Source: Microcaldota archaeon
Lineage (GTDB): Archaea; Micrarchaeota; Micrarchaeia; Micrarchaeales; Micrarchaeaceae
NCBI GenBank assembly: GCA_021812105.1
Contig: JAKAOQ010000008.1
Coordinates: 1-19,996, forward strand
Reading direction: 5' to 3'
DNA: 19,996 nucleotides
The notes below the pieces were generated by a model, which worked only from the letters and a program-made list of their open reading frames with translations, did not search any database and was not told the origin of the DNA. Below are positions 15,166 to 19,996 of this stretch, in pieces. How positions within the stretch are numbered: position 1 is the first letter of the stretch; every line of letters begins with the position of its first letter. The position numbers and the translations under genes were made by a program.

Positions 15166-16431
15166 TCATTCAGCGTAGTCGCGCAGTTCCACATCGTAAT
15201 CCATGAGGTCCGCCGTATTCGTTTCGGCGAATTCCTCGAACTCCCTCTTCCGCTCTGCGTATTCTGCCGCAGCTTCTTCCATATCCTCCTCGGCCGTATC
15301 GGCTAGGTCGGTAAAAACGCGAAGTTTCAGGCGCAATTTCGCAACCTCTTCCTGATTAAGCCCGTTTTGTCCAGCGAGCTCAGAATTCGCCGTATTAACA
15401 ATCTCATTTATGCGCATCATGTCATTGATGAGGGCTATCGCTTTAATTTCGTAGAATTTGATGAAATTTCCGTATCCGTGCGACAGCCAATAGTCATACA
15501 CATCTGCTACCAACCCGTATTCGCCAAGCTTCTCGTAGAGTCCTATCACCTCAGAATCTGTCTTTAAGCTTCTGGGTATGTTCTGCAGCACGCCGATCAT
15601 TTCGATAACGCTCTTATCGCCTCCCGCCATTATGTCGGCTAGATAGTGCTTCAGAAGCTCCAGCGTGTTTTCGGAGACCACGCCGTCCGATTCACCAATC
15701 GCGTAGAGCTCTTTCAGCGCACCGTCAACGTCCTTGGATTTGAAGTACCACGCACCCTTTAGCAGATTGAACCACCTGTCGTTTAGCCCGTTCTGCCTCG
15801 CCCTGTCTATGAGCATATTTCCTTCTTCGGCCATGCCCACCGCGAACAGGTGCTTGCACGCGTTTACCTGAACATCCGCATCGTGCGGATTTTTCTCCGC
15901 CAGCTCGTGGAAAACCTTCGTAGCCTCGTCTTTGGCTCCGGAATTAGCCAGAACTATTGCAAATGGAAGCCCGAGCGTGTCCATTCCCACACCCATCGCT
16001 TCTGCCACCTTGAAACTTTCAACTGCATCACTCCACTTCCCGAGCTCGTTGTAGACAAGACCCCTGTAGAAATACGCTTCCGCGCAGTGCGCATCCTTTT
16101 CTGTAGCAGTATCTATTTCCCTGAGCGCCCCTTCCAGATCATTGTTGATCCTTAGCAGATTCGCCTTAAGCGCGTGCACTCTTGCAGAAGATTCATACCT
16201 GAGCGCTTCCTCTGTCTCAGATATGGCCTTTCCAAATTCTTTCATATGCCCAAAGGCTATCGCCTTTTCGAAATGGATCTCGCCGAGTTCATTCACGGGC
16301 GCGTTCCTTTCCAATTCCCCGAGCGCATCGATCGCTTTATCATACTCCCCTCGCGCGATGTAATCGAATGTCTGTACATAGGATTTTGGCGTTTCGGAGT
16401 TACCAAACCTATCTTTTGAAACCGTACCCAT
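15166..16431 (-). CDS. TPR-repeat protein with acidic C-terminus
   Basis: A 421-residue protein built from helix-turn-helix repeats of the TPR type. Repeats are visible at about 16-45 (YVQTFDYIARGEYDKAIDAL), 50-80 (IHFEKAIAFGHMKEFGKAI), 84-110, 116-150 (AEAYFYRGLVYNELGKWSDA) and, weaker, 155-190 and onward to 350. The end (about 360-421) is a long acidic, Glu/Ala-rich coiled-coil-like stretch. TPR arrays bind partner proteins; none is identified here. I start at the ATG at 16431, preceded by AGGGG; the frame is open to 16515, but the extra 28 residues cross the promoter (minus-strand AATAAAT at 16461-16467). It is probably cytosolic. Confidence 0.85.
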   Translation of the reverse strand: MGTVSKDRFGNSETPKSYVQTFDYIARGEYDKAIDALGELERNAPVNELGEIHFEKAIAFGHMKEFGKAISETEEALRYESSARVHALKANLLRINNDLEGALREIDTATEKDAHCAEAYFYRGLVYNELGKWSDAVESFKVAEAMGVGMDTLGLPFAIVLANSGAKDEATKVFHELAEKNPHDADVQVNACKHLFAVGMAEEGNMLIDRARQNGLNDRWFNLLKGAWYFKSKDVDGALKELYAIGESDGVVSENTLELLKHYLADIMAGGDKSVIEMIGVLQNIPRSLKTDSEVIGLYEKLGEYGLVADVYDYWLSHGYGNFIKFYEIKAIALINDMMRINEIVNTANSELAGQNGLNQEEVAKLRLKLRVFTDLADTAEEDMEEAAAEYAERKREFEEFAETNTADLMDYDVELRDYAE

Positions 16432-16460
16432 ACAACCCCTAGGAAAATCACATTGAAGGT

Positions 16461-16467
16461 ATTTATT
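16461..16467 (-). promoter_or_regulatory. TATA box for the TPR gene
   Basis: Minus-strand AATAAAT is centred about 33 bases before the ATG at 16431, implying a short leader that contains AGGGG. A second AT-rich box lies further upstream, near 16475-16482. Confidence 0.4.
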
Positions 16468-16624
16468 GTTTGCGTATATATGCGACATCCAGGTAAGTTG
16501 GCTGATTTTGTCCATTACAACGATTTTGTCGTCTATTTCTCCTCACAGAAGGTAAAGATATATATATCTAATAACAATCAATATAGACCGCGATAAAAGA
16601 TTGTGAAGTAAGATTCTGGAGAGG

Positions 16625-16638
16625 TTTATTAATTTAAT
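16625..16638 (+). promoter_or_regulatory. TATA region for tRNA-Leu
   Basis: TTTATTAATTTAAT ends about 20 bases before the tRNA 5' end and has two overlapping TATA-like boxes; the second is centred about 24 bases upstream, the expected distance. Confidence 0.4.
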
Positions 16639-16657
16639 GCTCAAAAGAGTAAAGCGT

Positions 16658-16758
16658 GCAGGGATGGCGGAGCCTGGTCAAACGCGACGGACTCAAGATC
16701 CGTTGGCTTAGGCCTACGGGAGTTCAAAACGTAAAGTGAACACATCTCCCTCCCTGCA
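16658..16758 (+). tRNA. tRNA-Leu(CAA) with apparent intron in the T-loop
   Basis: The acceptor arms GCAGGGA (16658-16664) and TCCCTGC (16751-16757) pair perfectly, and the discriminator is A (16758), as in leucine tRNAs. The D stem is GCG/CGC, and the anticodon stem is ACGGA (16687-16691)/TCCGT (16699-16703) with loop CTCAAGA, anticodon CAA. The long variable arm (GGC/GCC) is type II, fitting Leu. The T stem GGGAG (16718-16722)/CTCCC (16746-16750) encloses 23 bases instead of 7. Removing 16 bases (16728-16743, or shifted by one) leaves TTCAAAT, a standard T-loop. Flanking GTTC/GAAC can pair, consistent with a relaxed bulge-helix-bulge. CCA is not encoded. The tRNA call is firm; the exact splice sites are not. 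Confidence 0.9.
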
Positions 16759-16779
16759 CCCTTCCTTTAAGGTGGGACT

Positions 16780-17409
16780 ATGGCAAAAATAAGATCTTCA
16801 AAGATTTATGATATACAGACATATCCGCAGTCGGAAGAGTTCACGAGCTCTGCGGCCTGCGCGCTAATGGTCCTGAAGTACATAAATAAAGAATACAAGT
16901 CGAACAGGGCCGAAGAGTACAAGATATGGCAGGAGGCCGTGAGCGGCAGCATATGGCACGGTTCAAAGTACGGGCTGGCCTACGCACTCAACAAGAGGGG
17001 TGCCAGGGTAGAGATAGTAAGCAACAACACAAAGGACGAAGGATATGAAAAGAAACTGGCGGTATACGAGGGCATAAACCTCGACACTCTGCGCGCTTCG
17101 TTCAACGAGATAAGGGACAAGTCCAGGAAGGCCAGGATAAAGGAGAGAGGCATGCAGGTTACAGCGAACTTGATAAAGAAGAGCATAAACAGCGGAAGGA
17201 TTCCCATAGTGCTTGTAAACGCAAACGCGATAAATCCGTACCTCAAGGCTTCGCCTCACTGGGTAGTGGTCAAGGGGTACGACAAGGACGCTTTCTACAT
17301 GAACGATCCTTATTCGGATAGCACTATAACTATGGAGAACGACGTGTTCAAGAGTGCGATTGGATACGAGAACGAGACGCACATGATAAGCGTAAGCACG
17401 AGGAAGTGA
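16780..17409 (+). CDS. Peptidase C39-like protein lacking the catalytic cysteine
   Basis: A 209-residue papain-like protein of the peptidase C39 (C39-like/DUF3335) type. The family motif around the nucleophile, usually FTCGPAC, appears here as FTSSAAC (21-27), so Ser23 replaces the Cys. A GSKYGLAYALNKRG segment (61-74) and SPHWVVVKGYD (158-168) with His160, then YMNDPYS with Asp176, match the remaining family pattern. No signal peptide, membrane segment or ABC-transporter partner is present, so it is not a bacteriocin exporter. It may be an inactive, binding or Ser-dependent variant. GGTGGGA (16771-16777) precedes the ATG at 16780, and the gene is 21 bases after tRNA-Leu, so co-transcription with the tRNA is possible; I see no TATA box at the right distance. 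Confidence 0.82.
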   Translation: MAKIRSSKIYDIQTYPQSEEFTSSAACALMVLKYINKEYKSNRAEEYKIWQEAVSGSIWHGSKYGLAYALNKRGARVEIVSNNTKDEGYEKKLAVYEGINLDTLRASFNEIRDKSRKARIKERGMQVTANLIKKSINSGRIPIVLVNANAINPYLKASPHWVVVKGYDKDAFYMNDPYSDSTITMENDVFKSAIGYENETHMISVSTRK

Positions 17410-17464
17410 AGTGCATACAATGCCTATGTTTAAGAAAAAAGCGCGTCAGAGCGAACTTCACTTC
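17403..17464. repeat. 10-bp inverted repeat after the C39-like gene
   Basis: GAAGTGAAGT (17403-17412) and ACTTCACTTC (17455-17464) are exact reverse complements 42 bases apart, spanning the stop codon of the C39-like gene. They could form a long-loop hairpin at the transcript end, or be a coincidence of AG/TC-rich sequence. Confidence 0.3.
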
Positions 17465-17662
17465 AGGATAATATAATGTACTACTCCTTCACGAAGGGAT
17501 AAGGAAACGTTACGCAAAGAAGAGCATGAAAGTAGACGAACTTAAGCTTAGGGGCGAGGAAGAGCAAAAGAACGATTGATGGACTAGTGCAACGTTGGGT
17601 AACGTTGGAGTAAGCCAAGGGCTTACTATACGTATCCAAATCCAATACAAATGCGTTTTTGT
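17410..17662. other. Gap with small broken reading frames and hairpins
   Basis: This 253-base gap separates convergent genes. It holds an 18-codon frame (MPMFKKKARQSELHFRII) that ends at a TAA. About 30 bases later, in another frame, lies an open stretch that would read RKRYAKKSMKVDELKLRG and ends at 17579. The two could be one small basic gene broken by a frameshift, but neither half is long enough to be sure. The region also has a tandem AACGTTGG repeat (17591-17608) and a hairpin (17609-17627). I see no RNA gene here. Confidence 0.3.
17609..17627 (-). terminator. Hairpin downstream of the zinc-protein gene
   Basis: AGTAAGCC (17609-17616) and GGCTTACT (17620-17627) form a perfect 8-bp stem with a three-base loop, 35 bases beyond the stop of the minus-strand zinc-protein gene. 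It has no clear T-run, so a terminator role is only suggested by position. Confidence 0.35.
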
Positions 17663-18055
17663 CTACGTTTTTATTATCATAGTGCCCTTTGCGAGGCTCT
17701 TCCTAACCGCATTCCTGATCGCGTTCAGCCTGTTCCTGCTAAAGCTGTTCGCCTCCCTGCTCCTAGTGGCTACTCTTGAGTGGCAATCCGCGCACATGAG
17801 CCTGTCCACTATCGACATTCCGCTAGAGTTGAAGAACCTTGAGGACATTACGAACTTCACATCGCTTTTCGTAAGCGCCTTGCCGCACATCGCGCACGTG
17901 GTCCTGGCAAGGTAGTCCCTGTCCAACGCCTCGGCGCACTTTACGCAGTAGTATTCGCCAACGCTCTGTGAGTACTTCTTTGAAAATCCGTATATGGCAG
18001 TGCCGCAACGCGGACACTTTTCTAGCTCACCCCTCACACTATCAAACCCCACCAT
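17663..18055 (-). CDS. Four-CxxC zinc-ribbon protein (unknown)
   Basis: A 130-residue protein with four CxxC pairs: Cys14/17 (CPRC), Cys37/40 (CVKC), Cys54/57 (CAMC) and Cys88/91 (CADC). They could form two four-cysteine zinc sites, giving tandem zinc ribbons or treble clefs. The C-terminus (about 95-130) is Arg/Lys-rich and could contact nucleic acid. There is no membrane segment. This pattern occurs in many archaeal zinc-ribbon proteins of unknown role, including transcription-, tRNA- and ribosome-associated ones, and I do not recognise the exact family. The ATG at 18055 has a GGTGGGGG sequence just upstream. A 7-bp inverted repeat (GTTGTTA...TAACAAC) lies about 20-40 bases upstream, where an operator could sit. 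Confidence 0.82.
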   Translation of the reverse strand: MVGFDSVRGELEKCPRCGTAIYGFSKKYSQSVGEYYCVKCAEALDRDYLARTTCAMCGKALTKSDVKFVMSSRFFNSSGMSIVDRLMCADCHSRVATRSREANSFSRNRLNAIRNAVRKSLAKGTMIIKT

Positions 18056-18075
18056 TATCCCCCACCATCCAAGGC

Positions 18076-18094
18076 GTTGTTACAAAATAACAAC
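18076..18094. promoter_or_regulatory. Inverted repeat upstream of the zinc-protein gene
   Basis: GTTGTTA (18076-18082) and TAACAAC (18088-18094) are exact reverse complements around CAAAA. It lies 21-39 bases before the ATG at 18055 on the minus strand, over the likely TATA region, so it could be an operator or the core promoter itself. Confidence 0.35.
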
Positions 18095-18118
18095 ACTTAC
18101 TTATGAAAATGCGAACCA

Positions 18119-18243
18119 AATATTTATACCTTTCTGCCAGGAAAACGCAATTTTTGTCGAAAAGCGGAAGTGTGACTTTGAAGACGTAGTTTGCGTGCTA
18201 GCCCGTAAACTGGTATTTAATAGTTGCTGTTTTAGGGGCCCCT
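18119..18243 (+). other. Strong TATA box followed by a structured non-coding stretch
   Basis: ATATTTATACC (18119-18129) is a good archaeal TATA box, but no coding region starts near the expected transcript start around 18150. The stretch that follows holds a hairpin, AGTTTGCG (18188-18195) with CGTAAACT (18204-18211; one G-T pair), and ends at a 10-bp palindrome AGGGGCCCCT (18234-18243). A small RNA is possible; the evidence is weak. No C/D-box pair was found. Confidence 0.25.
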
Positions 18244-18262
18244 GACAGTAAGATTATTATAT

Positions 18263-18282
18263 TTACACATATATATGTGTAA
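18263..18282. promoter_or_regulatory. 20-bp perfect palindrome at the RHH gene promoter
   Basis: TTACACATATATATGTGTAA is an exact palindrome. Its AT-rich centre forms a TATA box for the ribbon-helix-helix gene starting at 18302, and another GTGTA half-site follows at 18286-18290. A dimeric regulator binding here would block the TATA-binding protein, so it is a good operator candidate, likely for the RHH protein itself. Confidence 0.65.
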
Positions 18283-18301
18283 TCAGTGTAAAAGTGATAT
18301 A

Positions 18302-18655
18302 ATGGGCAAGAACATAACTTTGAGCGTACCCGATCAGGTATACGCCTTGATGAAGGCGCACCCAGAGATAAACTGGAGCAACATAGCCAAGAAGAGTATA
18401 GAGGCGTTCGTTGCCATTCTCTCCAAAGCCGAAGACGACGAGGATGAGATAAAGAAGAATTACGGCGGCGACGTGAACACCAGACTCAACTTTGGCATAA
18501 GCGAAAACTTCAACCACAGCAATAACCCGATGGAGGACGGAATGATAGGGTCAAACTACAATTCATCGGTTAGCTTCAATCTCAGCGTGCAGCCGACAAG
18601 GCAGGGTAGGGTTCCGCAAACGAAGAAAGTGCTCGAGGACCTGACGAAGAAGTAG
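18302..18655 (+). CDS. Ribbon-helix-helix regulator (CopG-like)
   Basis: A 117-residue protein. Residues 1-40 form a ribbon-helix-helix domain: strand KNITLSVP, helix DQVYALMKAHP, then the characteristic HPEINWSNIAKKSIEAF turn and helix, like archaeal antitoxin-type RHH proteins. Such proteins bind palindromic operators as dimers of dimers and repress their own promoters. Residues 42-50 are very acidic, and the remaining tail (55-117) is polar and Asn/Ser-rich with no known fold, longer than in minimal RHH proteins. I start at the ATG at 18302, preceded by GTGAT; the frame also opens at 18275, but that start lies inside the palindromic promoter. No toxin gene is adjacent: a tail-specific partner or a distant toxin is possible, but nothing here shows one. 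Confidence 0.85.
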   Translation: MGKNITLSVPDQVYALMKAHPEINWSNIAKKSIEAFVAILSKAEDDEDEIKKNYGGDVNTRLNFGISENFNHSNNPMEDGMIGSNYNSSVSFNLSVQPTRQGRVPQTKKVLEDLTKK

Positions 18656-18681
18656 CCCAGATGTTGGGCCGTCCACCGGCC
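18655..18681 (+). terminator. Two overlapping hairpins after the RHH gene
   Basis: Right after the stop, GCCCA (18655-18659) pairs with TGGGC (18665-18669), and GGCCG (18667-18671) pairs with CGGCC (18677-18681). The stems share bases 18667-18669, so only one can form at a time. It is most likely a terminator; an attenuator-like switch is speculative. Confidence 0.4.
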
Positions 18682-18759
18682 TAACATTCCTCAAATTTTA
18701 CCCTTTGTGGTATCCTTTTGTCCGCGAGTGCACCCGGGCAGTCCTCCCAGCTCTCAAAA

Positions 18760-19260
18760 TCAGATCTGATTAAGCGGTATGTCTTTGAAAGAAGACTTGT
18801 TGTGATACTTTTCTGCATCTCGTTCCGCCCTTTTCTTTTCACGGTTGGCAGAGTACGCCGCAAAACCAGATACGGTTGCAATTGCGCCCGTGACAAAGAG
18901 TGGCGGCATCGTAAACCAGTGATAGGGGTTGTATTGCGGCGCGATTTGCAGTATGGTGCTCACCACGACTATCGCACTCCACATGCTACTGACAGCCACC
19001 CAAAGGTTGCGTTTAAATTTGAAAAAGTTCGCATCTTTCCTATATTTTTCCAAATTCTTTTTGTCATTAAGCACGTCAATAACTGTCTTAACGGTCTGCT
19101 CTCTTGATGCGTTCGACTGTGTGACCATATCAGTGTCAGTGCGCAGCATGTCTGATGTATTTACCTTGCCCGATGTTTGATCGTTGCTTAGACGTTTCTC
19201 ATTTAAGTAGTCATTGTAAGTCCACTCACCGTTTCCAGTTCGTATATCGATATTGGTCAT
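18760..19260 (-). CDS. Unknown membrane protein with two helices
   Basis: A 166-residue protein. A polar, charged N-terminal region (1-80, Asp/Asn/Thr/Lys-rich, partly coiled-coil near 50-80) precedes two membrane helices at about 88-106 and 120-138, which leave both ends on the same side, probably the cytosol. The C-terminal tail is basic and highly charged (ANREKKRAERDAEKYHNK). There is no signal peptide or recognised motif. The ATG at 19260 follows GGTGG, with a minus-strand TATA box near 19292-19302. The overall shape, a soluble domain followed by a helical hairpin, resembles small membrane-tethered partner proteins, but no family is identified. Confidence 0.78.
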   Translation of the reverse strand: MTNIDIRTGNGEWTYNDYLNEKRLSNDQTSGKVNTSDMLRTDTDMVTQSNASREQTVKTVIDVLNDKKNLEKYRKDANFFKFKRNLWVAVSSMWSAIVVVSTILQIAPQYNPYHWFTMPPLFVTGAIATVSGFAAYSANREKKRAERDAEKYHNKSSFKDIPLNQI

Positions 19261-19390
19261 TCCACCACACTATTACTTTTGTTTTTCCAGATATATAAGC
19301 CATTCTAAAAATTGCAATTTTACAGTTTACTATTGTTATTTTGATAAATAGTCCGCCCTACGGCTGCACGGGAAATCCTCTCCACCCAAT

Positions 19391-19996
19391 TCATTTTTTC
19401 CTGCCGCGCTTCTTCTTCATACACTCCAAAACCGCGTCGTACGGTGCGTCTGTTTTCAGCGACAGGTAATCGAAATGCGTTCTGGATACCCTGTAGTGCC
19501 CGCTCAGGCATTCGATTATTTCTGCAAGGCCTACCGAGCTAATCTTCATCCGCTTGGTAAGATCGGGTACGGAGTAGTAGAATGGTAAGTCGAGTTCATC
19601 GTATATCCTGCCAATCAGCGTCCTCGCCTCTTCAGAAAAGCCCTCGCCTTTCATCACGTCCCGCACCTCGCCGACCACGTTCTTATCGTGCAGGCCCCCC
19701 ATCCACATCCTTCCTGCCTGTGTCATCTTTGAGCCGCATTTGTCGCACCTTCCCGGTTCTGGCACCTCGCCCTTCGAATACTTTCTGAAGCCGCACTTGC
19801 TGCAGTAGTACACATATCCGAGATTCCTAAGCGTGGAGCTCACGTTTTTCGATCCGTGCCTTAGCACAACGTAGGTCCGCATGTAGTGTGCGTAGTATGG
19901 CGAGAGCAGGACCACTATCCCATAATTGAACTGCGCGGCTATTCTCGCTATGTACCCTATAAGTATCCGCATTCCGGCCTCGTGGCAGAACTCGTT
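19391..19996 (-). CDS. trm1: tRNA (guanine26-N2)-dimethyltransferase Trm1, C-terminal part
   Basis: The gene is open from the right edge; about 201 residues are visible, and the N-terminus (the first part of the catalytic domain) is missing. The fragment begins with NEFCHEAGMRILIGYIARIAA, then LLSPYYAHYMRTYVVLRHG, blocks conserved in Trm1. A Cys4 zinc site follows: YYCSKCGFRKY and RCDKCG give Cys at fragment positions 65, 68, 84 and 87, then GRMWMGGLHD, the Trm1 block before the C-terminal helices. Trm1 uses SAM to dimethylate N2 of G26 at the junction of the D and anticodon stems. The visible tRNAs both carry a G at position 26, in line with that role. The end is basic (KKKRGRKK). The gene extends beyond the window; the family call is firm. 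Confidence 0.95.
   Translation of the reverse strand, partial: NEFCHEAGMRILIGYIARIAAQFNYGIVVLLSPYYAHYMRTYVVLRHGSKNVSSTLRNLGYVYYCSKCGFRKYSKGEVPEPGRCDKCGSKMTQAGRMWMGGLHDKNVVGEVRDVMKGEGFSEEARTLIGRIYDELDLPFYYSVPDLTKRMKISSVGLAEIIECLSGHYRVSRTHFDYLSLKTDAPYDAVLECMKKKRGRKK

Noticed and set aside
16556..16569. 14-bp AT palindrome AGATATATATATCT
   Set aside because: It lies in an AT-rich intergenic stretch, where such simple palindromes occur by chance, and it is not at a good distance from any gene start.
16780..17409. Bacteriocin-processing peptidase of an exporter
   Set aside because: There is no ABC transporter or membrane domain fused or nearby, no double-glycine leader peptide gene, and the catalytic cysteine is missing.
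18302..18655. Toxin-antitoxin pair with the RHH protein as antitoxin
   Set aside because: The next gene is on the opposite strand and is a two-helix membrane protein with no toxin motif; the upstream gene is a divergent zinc protein. Without a partner the claim is unsupported.
1..19996. CRISPR array or insertion sequence
   Set aside because: I saw no regularly spaced identical repeats, no transposase- or integrase-like protein and no terminal inverted repeats. The only repeats are short palindromes and a tandem 8-base unit.

Overview
The window looks like part of a small, compact archaeal genome, most likely a DPANN archaeon of the Micrarchaeota (ARMAN) type. The placement is inferred. The evidence is archaeal core genes (a Trm1 fragment, a KsgA/Dim1 methyltransferase, a SelB/EF1A-like protein with no P-loop, a small elongation-factor-like barrel), a class III (type IV pilin-like) signal peptide with the motif QSALEFLTTY, intron-bearing tRNA genes without encoded CCA, and archaeal TATA boxes about 26 bases upstream of start codons, which points to mostly leaderless mRNAs. 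Gaps are short: none exceeds 300 bases.

Left third (1-7944, minus strand): three consecutive genes of unknown function. A ~1771-residue cell-surface protein (N-terminal signal or anchor, a central YVTN/NHL-like beta-propeller stretch, Ig-like regions, a C-terminal membrane anchor and more than 25 N-glycosylation sequons) is followed by a 406-residue protein with a very hydrophobic Ile-rich N-terminus and a long basic cytosolic tail, then a soluble charged protein that runs off the left edge. This is the strongest candidate for an undescribed surface/envelope system.

Middle (8071-13301): a UPF0173 metallo-beta-lactamase-fold hydrolase converges on, and overlaps, ksgA. ksgA is divergent from a pilin-signal DUF2341 surface protein whose C-terminal domain has a distinct base composition. 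Then come an elongation-factor-like small barrel, tRNA-Thr(GGT) with a canonical-site intron, a four-helix membrane protein, an alpha/beta hydrolase, a DUF1059 protein and a small single-helix membrane protein.

Right (13378-19996): the pseudo-GTPase EF-like protein, an unknown charged protein converging on a TPR protein, tRNA-Leu(CAA) with an apparent intron in its T-loop, a C39-peptidase-like protein whose nucleophile cysteine is replaced by serine, a four-CxxC zinc protein, a ribbon-helix-helix regulator preceded by a 20-bp perfect palindrome, a two-helix membrane protein, and the C-terminal part of trm1 running off the right edge.

Translation and tRNA functions (two tRNAs, Trm1, KsgA, two EF-like proteins) are mixed with envelope proteins (surface glycoprotein, pilin-like protein, small membrane proteins). 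Apart from the minus-strand surface cluster, most genes appear to be transcribed singly from their own promoters.
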